From: Clostridiaceae bacterium | Lineage (GTDB): Bacteria; Bacillota; Clostridia; Saccharofermentanales; UBA5734 | Direction: 5' to 3' | Assembly: GCA_012511525.1 (NCBI GenBank) | Contig: JAAZFW010000454.1 | Location: 1-9,467 of the forward strand | DNA length: 9,467 bases | In this document: piece by piece, positions 1 through 6,859 of the stretch | Numbering within the stretch: the stretch's first letter is position 1 | Layout: each line of letters opens with the position of its first letter | The notes under the pieces: model-generated | Seen by the model: only the letters and a program-made list of their open reading frames with translations | Told to the model about the DNA's origin: nothing | The model's database searches: none | Program-made: the position numbers and the translations under genes

Positions 1-920
1 AAGGCAAATCGCCGGACAACTGCGCCACGCTCGGCTTGCCCGAAATGGGCACGTTCATGGCCCGTGAGATGATCCGCGAAACGCGGCCGAGCCGTTTTTA
101 CGATCTTGTCCAGCTGATGGGGCTGTCGCACGGCACCGACGTCTGGAAGGGCAACGCCCAGGACCTGATCCGGTCCGGAACCTGCACGATCGAGGACGTG
201 ATCGGCTGCCGCGACAGCATCATGACGTACCTGATCTACAGCGGGCTGCCGCCCAAAGCGTCGTTCGACATCATGGAGAAAGTGCGCAAGGGGAAAGGGC
301 TGACCGCGGAACAGGAAGACCTGATGCGCCAGCACCAGGTTCCGGACTGGTATATCGAATCCTGCAAGAAGATCCGCTACATGTTCCCCAAGGCCCACGC
401 CGCCGCCTACACGATCTCGTCGCTGCGGATCGCCTGGTTCAAGATCAACCACCCGGAAGCCTACTACTGCGCGTATTTCACCGTGCGCGCGGACGAGTTC
501 GACAGCTCGATCATGTGCCTGCCGCTGCACCAGATCCGGCAGTCGCGCGAGAAGCTGCGCCGCGACCTGCGCGAAGGCACGGACCGGGAACTGCGCATCT
601 ACTACATCCTGGAGCTGGTCGAGGAGATGGGGCTGCGCGGCATCGATTTTGCCCCGATCGACCTGCACCGGTCCGACGCGACCCGTTTCCAGATCCTCGA
701 ACCGGGCCTGATCCTGCCGCCGCTCAACGCCTTGCCGCAAGTCAGCGCGGCCATCGCCGGGCAGATCGTCCGCGCTCGCGCCGATGGCCCGTTCAAAACG
801 CAGGACGATCTGGCGCGTCGGGCCGGCGTCGGGCCTTCCGTCATCGAGAGCCTGGCCGCCGGCGGTTGCCTGGACGGCTTGCCTGAGTCAAGCCAGCTGA
901 CCTTGTTCGACTTGCTCTGA
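1..920 (+). CDS. polC: DNA polymerase III alpha subunit, PolC type (3' part only)
   Basis: This is the C-terminal part of the Gram-positive replicative DNA polymerase PolC, which elongates DNA at the fork. The first complete codon in frame is at position 3 and the reading frame is open to the window edge, so the true start is upstream and about 305 residues are visible. Family landmarks seen are GLSHGTDVW near bases 123-149, CRDSIMTYLIYSGL near 207-248, the segment KKIRYMFPKAHAAAY near 366-410 and YFTVRA near 474-491. The exonuclease and catalytic palm parts are outside the window. The region LPPLNALPQVSAAIAGQI (about 714-767) looks like the C-terminal duplex-binding, helix-hairpin-helix-like part. 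The protein ends with QLTLF (894-908), matching the sliding-clamp binding motif at the PolC C terminus, followed by three extra residues DLL. PolC rather than DnaE is supported by strong similarity, from memory, to the Bacillus PolC C terminus. priA follows after 13 bases. Confidence 0.95.
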   Translation, partial: GKSPDNCATLGLPEMGTFMAREMIRETRPSRFYDLVQLMGLSHGTDVWKGNAQDLIRSGTCTIEDVIGCRDSIMTYLIYSGLPPKASFDIMEKVRKGKGLTAEQEDLMRQHQVPDWYIESCKKIRYMFPKAHAAAYTISSLRIAWFKINHPEAYYCAYFTVRADEFDSSIMCLPLHQIRQSREKLRRDLREGTDRELRIYYILELVEEMGLRGIDFAPIDLHRSDATRFQILEPGLILPPLNALPQVSAAIAGQIVRARADGPFKTQDDLARRAGVGPSVIESLAAGGCLDGLPESSQLTLFDLL

Positions 921-922
921 CC

Positions 923-930
923 GGGAGGTG
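923..930 (+). promoter_or_regulatory. Ribosome binding site of priA
   Basis: GGGAGGTG is a strong Shine-Dalgarno sequence. It decides the priA start: the in-frame GTG at 928 lies inside it, whereas the ATG at 934 sits at a short but workable distance from the GGAGG core. Confidence 0.8.
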
Positions 931-933
931 ACC

Positions 934-3216
934 ATGGATCTTTATTGCCGTGTCGTCCTCCGTGAGGCGAACCGAGCCTTTGACCGCGAATACACCTACC
1001 GTATACCGGACGAGCTGCAGGGGCGTATTTCGGTCGGCAGCTGGGTGAGCGTGCCGTTCGGCAAAGGCAACCGCTCCAGCGAGGCTTACGTGACCGTCTG
1101 CCTGCGCACGCCGGATTCCGATTTTTTCATCAAGCCGGTCGAGCGTCTGCTGGCCGAGCGTCCTGTCCTGCTGCCGGATCAGATCCGGCTGGCCGCTCGG
1201 ATGCGCGGCCGCTATCTGTGTTCTTATGGCGACGCATTGCGCTGCATGGTCCCGTCTGCCGTCAGCGCGATCCAGGAAAAAAGGGTGCGCATGGCGGAAC
1301 TGACCGACCCGGCCGACGCGGCCCGCCGCCTGGCCGACGGCGAAATCAGCCGATTGGGTCAGCAGCGGGTGATTGAACTGCTGCTGGAGACCGGCCAGGC
1401 GCCGGTCTCGGAAATCATGAGCGCCTGCCATGTCAGCCGTTCGGTGCTGGCGACCTTGGCCAAGCGCGAGTGGATCCAGTTCTACAGCCAGGAGACGCGG
1501 CGCGAAGCGGAAACGGAAGACGATGTCGAACACCAGGAACCGTTTGAGCCCAACCCGGACCAGGCTGAGGCCATCCGGCGCATCTCGGGCTCCCTGACCG
1601 CCTGCGAACGCGACGCGGACAGCTGTACCGAGTACCTGCTGTTCGGCGTGACCGGCAGCGGCAAGACCGAAGTTTACCTGCAATCGGCTAAGACTGCCGT
1701 CGATCTGGACCGAGGGGTTCTGATCCTTGTGCCCGAGATCGGCCTGACGCCCCAGATGATCGGGCGCATTCGCGCCCGTTTCGGGTCAGCCGTCGCCGTT
1801 CTGCACAGCCGGCTGACCCCGTCCGAGCGTTACGTGCAATGGCAGCGCATCCTGCGCCAGGAAGTCCGGGTCGTCGTCGGAGCGCGGTCCGCCATTTTCG
1901 CCCCGCTGGGCGATATCGGCCTGATCATCATCGACGAAGAGCAGGAGACGACCTACAAATCTGAAACACATCCCCGCTACCATGCCCGCGATATCGCCCG
2001 GCTGCGCGCCCGCGAGCATGGCGCCGTGCTGGTGCTGGGCTCAGCCACACCGTCGGTGGAGAGCTACCAGCGCAGCCAGTCAGGCCAGAGTACGCTGTTG
2101 ACCTTGCACGACCGGATCGGCCCGGCCGGCATGGCCCGAACCGAAATCGTCGACATGCGCGAGGAAATGCGCGCGGGCAACCGGAGCATCTTCAGCCGCA
2201 GCCTGACCGCAGCCCTGAACGATGCCTTCGCGGCCAAGCACCAGGCGATGATCTTCATCAACCGGCGCGGGTACGCCAGCTTTGTGCTTTGCCGCAACTG
2301 CGGCGCGATCATCCGCTGCAAAACCTGCAGTGTCTCCATGACGATCCACTACGGTCCGAACGAGCGCGACGACGGGTCAGAGCAGCCGCCCAGTCAGCTG
2401 GTCTGCCACTACTGCGGCCGAATCGCACCGATGCCCAAGCGTTGCCCCCATTGCCAGAGCACGCAGATCGGGCGCTTCGGCGCCGGCACCCAGCAAGTCG
2501 AAGCGACCTTCAACAAGCTCTTCGCGCCCCGGACCGCCCTGCGCATGGATCAGGACACCACCGTCGGGCGCAGCGCCCATGCGCGCATCCTGAAGCAGTT
2601 TGAGCAGGGTGCGGCCGACGTCCTGATCGGGACCCAGATGATCGCCAAGGGGCATGATTTCCCCAATGTCACCGTCGTGGGCATCCTGGCGGCGGACCTG
2701 ATGCTCGGCATGTCTGATTTCCGCTCCTCGGAGCGCGCCTTCCAGCTGATCACCCAGGCGGCCGGGCGCGCCGGCCGCGGCCGTGACAGCGGCAGCGTCA
2801 TCATCCAGGCCTACAACATCGACGATTACGCGATCCGGTTCGCCGCGGCGCAGGACTATCCCGGGTTTTTCCGCCAGGAGATCGCCTACCGCAAGCTGAT
2901 GCGCTACCCGCCGTTCGGTTCCGTCGGGGTGCTGACCGTCTCTGCCCTTCAGGAAGAGGAGGCGCGCAGCATAGCCGCCCTGCTGTCCGACGCCTGCCGG
3001 GCCCGCCTGGATGAAGACGAGGCGTTCCGGCCCATCCAGGTGATGGAGGCAGCCAAGGCGCCGATTTACCGGATCCGCTCGCGTTACCGGCGCCGCATCG
3101 TCATCCGGGGACCGAACGAGCAGCTTCTGGCCCGGTTCCTGCTGCCGGTCGTCGACCGGACCGACTGCGGCAAGGCCGCCCTGGCGATTGATTTTGATCC
3201 TTACAGCATGCTATAG
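934..3216 (+). CDS. priA: Primosomal replication restart helicase PriA
   Basis: PriA is a 3'-5' superfamily 2 helicase that recognises stalled or repaired forks and starts reloading of the replicative helicase. The 760-residue product has the full domain order: N-terminal 3'-DNA-binding domain (about 1-105), winged helix (about 115-205), helicase lobe 1 with Walker A GVTGSGKT (238-245) and a Walker B box reading DEEQ (334-337), a zinc module with four cysteine pairs (C453/C456, C462/C465, C491/C494, C504/C507), lobe 2 with GTQMIAKGHDF (566-576) and QAAGRAGR (608-615), and a C-terminal domain. Two details are unusual: the Walker B box is usually DEEH, and 25 residues separate C465 from C491, about 11 more than I recall for E. 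coli. The ATG at 934 is chosen because the GTG at 928 overlaps the ribosome binding site. The stop is TAG, while every other complete gene here ends in TGA. Confidence 0.96.
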   Translation: MDLYCRVVLREANRAFDREYTYRIPDELQGRISVGSWVSVPFGKGNRSSEAYVTVCLRTPDSDFFIKPVERLLAERPVLLPDQIRLAARMRGRYLCSYGDALRCMVPSAVSAIQEKRVRMAELTDPADAARRLADGEISRLGQQRVIELLLETGQAPVSEIMSACHVSRSVLATLAKREWIQFYSQETRREAETEDDVEHQEPFEPNPDQAEAIRRISGSLTACERDADSCTEYLLFGVTGSGKTEVYLQSAKTAVDLDRGVLILVPEIGLTPQMIGRIRARFGSAVAVLHSRLTPSERYVQWQRILRQEVRVVVGARSAIFAPLGDIGLIIIDEEQETTYKSETHPRYHARDIARLRAREHGAVLVLGSATPSVESYQRSQSGQSTLLTLHDRIGPAGMARTEIVDMREEMRAGNRSIFSRSLTAALNDAFAAKHQAMIFINRRGYASFVLCRNCGAIIRCKTCSVSMTIHYGPNERDDGSEQPPSQLVCHYCGRIAPMPKRCPHCQSTQIGRFGAGTQQVEATFNKLFAPRTALRMDQDTTVGRSAHARILKQFEQGAADVLIGTQMIAKGHDFPNVTVVGILAADLMLGMSDFRSSERAFQLITQAAGRAGRGRDSGSVIIQAYNIDDYAIRFAAAQDYPGFFRQEIAYRKLMRYPPFGSVGVLTVSALQEEEARSIAALLSDACRARLDEDEAFRPIQVMEAAKAPIYRIRSRYRRRIVIRGPNEQLLARFLLPVVDRTDCGKAALAIDFDPYSML

Positions 3217-3256
3217 GCAAAGAGTAACAAGGTTCACAGAACAGACGCCCGTCATC

Positions 3257-3265
3257 TGCTATAAT
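3257..3265 (+). promoter_or_regulatory. Extended -10 promoter upstream of def
   Basis: TGCTATAAT is a perfect extended -10 element (TGn followed by consensus TATAAT) in a very GC-rich sequence. The best -35 at normal spacing is weak: AGAACA at 3238-3243 with 16 bases between matches only half the consensus. TTCACA at 3233-3238 matches better but lies 21 bases away, too far. An extended -10 can compensate for a weak -35. Transcription would begin near 3272, leaving a leader of about 60 bases before def. A much weaker pair, TTGATT at 3188-3193 and TATAGG at 3212-3217, overlaps the priA end. Confidence 0.65.
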
Positions 3266-3316
3266 AAATCTGTTTATGATACCCTGATCTCGTCCGGGCC
3301 TTCCGAACGGTGTATT

Positions 3317-3323
3317 GAAAGGA
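3317..3323 (+). promoter_or_regulatory. Ribosome binding site of def
   Basis: GAAAGGA lies nine bases before the ATG at 3333. It overlaps the in-frame TTG at 3315, so the ATG at 3333 is the preferred start. This also gives the family-typical N terminus MALRQIV. Confidence 0.7.
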
Positions 3324-3332
3324 CTGATTGCC

Positions 3333-3794
3333 ATGGCTCTGCGCCAGATTGTAACCGAAGAAAATGCCTTGCTGCGCAAGGTGAGCCGTCCGGTCGACCG
3401 CATCGACGGCCGGATCCAGCTCCTGATCGACGATATGCTCCAGACCATGAAGGCTAACAACGGCATCGGCCTGGCCGCTGTCCAGGTCGGCATTTTGCGC
3501 CGTCTGTTCGTGATGGACATCCAGGACGGCCACGGCCCGTATGTCCTGATCAACCCCAAGATCGTCGCATGCGACGGCAGCCAGGTTGGCCAGGAGGGGT
3601 GCCTCTCCGTGCCCGGGACCTGGGGCGATGTCGAGCGCCCGGCCCATGTCGTCATGGAGGCGTTGGATCGCGAAGGCAAGCCGTTCACCCTCGACGCAGA
3701 AGGGCTGCTTGCTGTTTGTGCCAGCCACGAAAACGACCACCTCGACGGGATTTTGTTCCGCGACAAGGTCATCGGAAATTTGGTCAAAACATGA
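3333..3794 (+). CDS. def: Peptide deformylase
   Basis: Peptide deformylase is a cytoplasmic metalloenzyme that removes the N-formyl group from the first methionine of new proteins as they leave the ribosome. The 153-residue product has a normal length and all three family motifs: GIGLAAVQ (44-51, catalytic Gln51), EGCLSVPG (88-95, metal ligand Cys90) and HENDH (132-136, metal ligands His132 and His136, catalytic Glu133). The third position of the last motif is Asn, where a hydrophobic residue is common; this is not expected to abolish activity. The N terminus MALRQIVTEENALLRKVSRPV is typical of the family. Its stop codon overlaps the fmt start as ATGA, so the genes for adding and removing the formyl group are probably translationally coupled. 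It is the first gene after the putative internal promoter. Confidence 0.97.
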   Translation: MALRQIVTEENALLRKVSRPVDRIDGRIQLLIDDMLQTMKANNGIGLAAVQVGILRRLFVMDIQDGHGPYVLINPKIVACDGSQVGQEGCLSVPGTWGDVERPAHVVMEALDREGKPFTLDAEGLLAVCASHENDHLDGILFRDKVIGNLVKT

Positions 3795-4750
3795 AGCCGC
3801 GCCTGGTCTACATGGGAACGCCGGATTTTGCCGTTCCGCCGCTGGAGGCTTTGCTTGCGCGCGGGGACAACGTCGTCGCGGTCGTCTGCCAGCCGGACCG
3901 GCCCCAGGGCCGTCACATGGCGCTGGCCGCTCCGCCGGTCAAACAACGGGCTGTGAAGGCCGGCATCCCGGTGCTGCAGCCGGAAAAGCTGCGTGACGGG
4001 ACGTTCGAGATGGCCCTGAGGGCCTTTTCGCCCGACCTTGTGGTCACGGCCGCCTACGGCCGCATCCTGCCGCCTGCCATTCTGGCTGTCCCGGCGCATG
4101 GCTGCCTCAACATCCACGCCTCGCTGCTGCCTGCTTACCGGGGCGCGGCCCCGATCCAGTGGAGCATCGTCCGGGGTGAGAAAAAGACCGGCGTCACGAT
4201 CATGCTCATGGACGAAGGCATGGATACCGGCCCGATCCTGGCTCAGGAAGCGGTGCCGATCCCGCCGGACATGAACGCCGGCGAGTTGTCCGACCAGCTG
4301 TCCGCCCTGGGCGCCCGCATGATCACCGAAGTGATCGACAGCTATCTGGCCGGACACATCACGCCGCGGCCCCAGGATCCGGCCCTGGCCTTTGCCATCC
4401 CCATGCTGACCCGCGAGCACGGCCAGATCGACTGGACACGGCCGGCCCGGGATGTCCATAACCAGATTCGCGGCCTGTACCCCTGGCCGGGCGCCTACAC
4501 CGTCTGCCAGGGCAAACGGCTGAAAATCCACCGCAGCGCGCTCAACGAGGACGCGGACGCCGTGGCGGCCGCATCCGGCCTGGCTCCGGGGACGATCTGC
4601 CTTTGTTCGCCGCGCGCGATCAGCGTGGCCTGCGGATCCGGGGTGCTGGACATTTTGGAGATTCAGACAGAATCGGGCAAGCGCATGCACTGCCGCGACT
4701 GTGCCCATAACTACCGGTTCGGACAAACCATGGGAGGGCAAACCCGATGA
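3791..4750 (+). CDS. fmt: Methionyl-tRNA formyltransferase
   Basis: Fmt transfers a formyl group from 10-formyltetrahydrofolate to the amino group of methionyl initiator tRNA, allowing bacterial translation initiation. The product is 319 residues, close to E. coli Fmt (315). The N-terminal catalytic domain opens with YMGTPDFAVPPLEAL (7-21). The loop QPDRPQGR (34-41) contains Arg41, corresponding to the tRNA-interacting Arg42 of E. coli. The catalytic core has NIH (Asn107, His109), SLLPAYRGAAPIQ (111-123) and MDEGMDTGPI with Asp145. The C-terminal tRNA-binding domain begins around residue 208 and includes REHGQIDW and VHNQIRGLYPWPGAY. The ATG at 3791 overlaps the def stop; only a weak ribosome binding site is visible, consistent with coupling. 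The frame is open further upstream, but that would overlap most of def and lacks Fmt similarity. Its own stop overlaps the yugP start as ATGA. Confidence 0.97.
   Translation: MKPRLVYMGTPDFAVPPLEALLARGDNVVAVVCQPDRPQGRHMALAAPPVKQRAVKAGIPVLQPEKLRDGTFEMALRAFSPDLVVTAAYGRILPPAILAVPAHGCLNIHASLLPAYRGAAPIQWSIVRGEKKTGVTIMLMDEGMDTGPILAQEAVPIPPDMNAGELSDQLSALGARMITEVIDSYLAGHITPRPQDPALAFAIPMLTREHGQIDWTRPARDVHNQIRGLYPWPGAYTVCQGKRLKIHRSALNEDADAVAAASGLAPGTICLCSPRAISVACGSGVLDILEIQTESGKRMHCRDCAHNYRFGQTMGGQTR
4732..4738 (+). promoter_or_regulatory. Ribosome binding site of yugP
   Basis: GGGAGGG lies inside the end of fmt, eight bases before the ATG at 4747. It supports that start and suggests that yugP is efficiently translated in its own right as well as through the ATGA overlap. 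Confidence 0.7.
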
Positions 4751-5481
4751 CGCCAATCCAGATGACCCTGGGAACCAACCCCCTTTTCTTCGGTATCGAC
4801 AGCCTGTACCTGCTGTTGATCGTGCCGGCGCTGGTGTTCAGCCTGATCGCGCAGGCCGGCGTCAAGCGGACATTTGCCAAGTACAGCCAGGTCAACGCCC
4901 GTTCCGGCCACACCGGCCAGAGCGCGGCCCGGCGCATCCTGAGCCAGTACGGCCTGACGGCCGTGCGTGTCGAACGGACGCCCGGCCACCTGACCGACCA
5001 TTTCGACCCCAAGGCCCAGGTGCTGCGCCTGTCCGACGCCACCTGCGACAGCCCCTCGATCGCCGCCATCGGCGTGGCGGCCCATGAAGCCGGTCACGCG
5101 GTGCAGCACCACGAAGGCTACCTGGCCAACAAGATCCGCTCTGCCCTCGTTCCGGTTGCCCAAATCGGGTCGTCCTTCGGCCCCTACCTGGCTTTTTTCG
5201 GCCTGATGCTGTCCTTTTCACTGCTGGTGGACATCGGGATCATCCTGTTTTGCGGCGCCGTGCTCTTCTACCTGGTGACGCTGCCTGTCGAATTCGATGC
5301 CAGCCGGAGGGCCATCCGTGTCCTCGAAGACCAGGGCATGCTGACCGACGACGAGCTTGGCGGCGCGCGGAAAGTCCTCAGGGCTGCCGCGATGACATAT
5401 GTCGCCTCGGCCGTCATGGCCTTCCTCAGCTTGCTGCGCCTGATTCTGCTGGCCCGGGGCCGCCGTGACCGACGCTTCTGA
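4747..5481 (+). CDS. yugP: Zinc metallopeptidase, YugP family (membrane)
   Basis: This 244-residue protein resembles the YugP family of membrane-associated zinc peptidases, whose substrate is not known to me. The HEAGH motif (113-117) gives two zinc ligands, His113 and His117, and the catalytic Glu114. Glu182 in LPVEFDASRRA is a plausible third ligand by analogy with gluzincins such as HtpX, though this is inferred. Hydrophobic stretches suggest membrane segments at about 19-37, two closely spaced ones within 150-178, and one at about 218-236, before a basic tail (RGRRDRR). The conserved region around SGHTGQSAARRIL (53-65) precedes the protease core. The start is set by the strong upstream ribosome binding site and the ATGA overlap with fmt. 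Its last 17 bases overlap rsmB. The position between fmt and rsmB recalls a common clostridial arrangement, but no functional tie to translation is established. Confidence 0.9.
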   Translation: MTPIQMTLGTNPLFFGIDSLYLLLIVPALVFSLIAQAGVKRTFAKYSQVNARSGHTGQSAARRILSQYGLTAVRVERTPGHLTDHFDPKAQVLRLSDATCDSPSIAAIGVAAHEAGHAVQHHEGYLANKIRSALVPVAQIGSSFGPYLAFFGLMLSFSLLVDIGIILFCGAVLFYLVTLPVEFDASRRAIRVLEDQGMLTDDELGGARKVLRAAAMTYVASAVMAFLSLLRLILLARGRRDRRF

Positions 5482-6853
5482 AGCCCGCGCATCCCGGGGA
5501 CCCGACCGTGCCCGGCTCGCTGCCGCCCGGGTGCTTTTTGCTGTCTACACCCAGGACGCCTACGCCAATCTGAGCGCACGGCACTTGCTGGATCAATCTG
5601 AGCTGGACGCCCGCGACCGGCGCTTCGCCGCGGCCCTGATCTACGAGACGATCAGCCGGACGATTTCTATTGATTACCTGTTGGCCGGATTGAGCAGCAG
5701 GCCTCTGGACCGGCTTGACCCCTGGGTCCTGACCGTGCTGCGCATGGGGGCCTGGCAGCTGGTCTGGTCACGTTCCGTTCCGGCTCCGGCGGCCATCGAC
5801 ACCTCGGTCCGGTTGGCTGCCAGCCGCGCAGGACGGCCCGCCGGCGGTTTTGTCAACGCCGTGCTGCGGCGCTTGGACCGGGAGAAGCCGGAACTGCCGG
5901 CCCGCGACCTGGCGCTGTCGGTCAGCTTGCCGTCCTGGCTTTTCGGATGCCTGCGCAAATGGTTCGGCCAGGACGAGGCGCTGTCGCTTGGCCGTCACGC
6001 TCTGCAGGGCGTGACGCGCATATCGCTCCGGGTCAACCAGCTGCGTGCCGATCCTGAAGACCTGGCCCTAGAGCTGGCCGCAGAACCGGGGCGCTACTGC
6101 CCGGAAGCTTTGTCGCTGGCGCTGCAGGGCCATTCGGTTACCCGACTGCCCGGGTGGGCAGACGGCCGTTTTTCGGTCCAAGACGAGGCGGCCATGCTGG
6201 TCGGTTACGCCGCGAATCCGAAGCCCGGCTGGACGATTGTCGACCTGTGCTCCGCCCCGGGCGGCAAAGCCTGCCATCTGGCCGAACGGACCGGCGACGC
6301 GGCGCGTATCGTCGCCGCGGATCTGCATGCGGGGCGATTGCAGTTGGTCCGCGACCAGGCGGACCGCCTCGGGCTGTCCAGCGTGACGACACGCCAGGCA
6401 GACGCGGCGACCGGACGGGACGGGCAGGGAGGAGAAGCCTTTGCCGACCTCGCCGGACAGGCGGATCTGGTCATCGCCGACGTGCCCTGTTCCGGCCTGG
6501 GCCTTTTGGGGCGCAAACCGGAAATCCGTCTGCACATGACCTATGAACGGATGCAGGCCTTCCTGCCCCTGCAGGCGGCCATCCTGGACACGGCCGATAA
6601 GCTGCTAAAGCCGGGCGGCGTCCTGGTTTACAGCACCTGCACGCTGAATCCGGCCGAAAACCAAGAGCAGGTCGCAGCCTTTTTGGATCGCCGCCTAGGC
6701 TGTTATCGCCCGGAACCGCTAAACGGCCTGCTGCCCGGTGCCGTCCTGGCGCACCCGGATTTGGCCCGTCAATCCGGCCTGGGCCAGTTGCAGATGCTGC
6801 CGCACCGTCACGAAACCGACGGCTTCTTTATTGCCCGTTTACGGAAGGATTGA
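5465..6853 (+). CDS. rsmB: 16S rRNA (cytosine-967-C5)-methyltransferase RsmB
   Basis: RsmB uses S-adenosylmethionine to methylate C967 (E. coli numbering) of 16S rRNA. The 462-residue product has an N-terminal NusB-like RNA-binding domain (about 14-150, including DRRFAAALIYETI and GFVNAVLRRL) and a C-terminal Rossmann methyltransferase domain. The SAM-binding motif DLCSAPGGK is at 260-268. DVPCSGLG carries Cys342 and YSTCT carries Cys392; in this family the second is the nucleophile and the first helps release the product. The start is GTG at 5465, inside yugP with a 17-base overlap. No good Shine-Dalgarno is visible (only GGGG just upstream), so translation probably depends on ribosomes arriving from yugP. 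The GTG puts the first family-conserved residues at about position 15. Other RNA m5C methyltransferases (RsmF, NOL1/NOP2) are less likely because of the NusB-like domain. Confidence 0.95.
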   Translation: MTDASEARASRGPDRARLAAARVLFAVYTQDAYANLSARHLLDQSELDARDRRFAAALIYETISRTISIDYLLAGLSSRPLDRLDPWVLTVLRMGAWQLVWSRSVPAPAAIDTSVRLAASRAGRPAGGFVNAVLRRLDREKPELPARDLALSVSLPSWLFGCLRKWFGQDEALSLGRHALQGVTRISLRVNQLRADPEDLALELAAEPGRYCPEALSLALQGHSVTRLPGWADGRFSVQDEAAMLVGYAANPKPGWTIVDLCSAPGGKACHLAERTGDAARIVAADLHAGRLQLVRDQADRLGLSSVTTRQADAATGRDGQGGEAFADLAGQADLVIADVPCSGLGLLGRKPEIRLHMTYERMQAFLPLQAAILDTADKLLKPGGVLVYSTCTLNPAENQEQVAAFLDRRLGCYRPEPLNGLLPGAVLAHPDLARQSGLGQLQMLPHRHETDGFFIARLRKD

Positions 6854-6859
6854 CCGAAC

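Larger units (their letters stand above)
3217..3332 (+). other. priA-def intergenic region
   Basis: This is the only substantial non-coding gap in the window. It is visibly richer in A and T than its surroundings, especially 3255-3285. It holds the promoter element described separately and the def ribosome binding site. I see no convincing hairpin followed by a T run, so no terminator for priA is evident and read-through from upstream is likely. I recognise no riboswitch or small ORF. Confidence 0.7.

Noticed and set aside
515..886. Second plus-strand frame inside the polC end
   Set aside because: The product is an Arg/Pro/Ala-rich shadow frame, and the overlapping polC frame is clearly the real one.
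841..1683. Minus-strand open frame of 280 codons opposite the start of priA
   Set aside because: It is a shadow of priA with low-complexity, Arg/Ala/Gln-rich composition and no recognisable motif.
3275..3280. TATGAT as a second -10 element
   Set aside because: There is no acceptable -35 at 16-18 bases upstream and no TGn extension, unlike the element at 3257-3265.
3289..3310. Possible hairpin or terminator in the def leader (CCGGGCC...CCGAACGG)
   Set aside because: The arms pair poorly and no T run follows, so neither a terminator nor an attenuator is supported.
3188..3457. Plus-strand open frame of 89 codons across the priA-def gap
   Set aside because: It overlaps the end of priA, runs through the promoter region and enters def in a wrong frame, without a family match.
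3101..4756. Open reading frame of 551 codons on the minus strand, opposite def and fmt
   Set aside because: It is antisense to two unmistakable genes with complete motifs. Long antisense frames are expected in GC-rich coding DNA, and the translation shows no recognisable domain.
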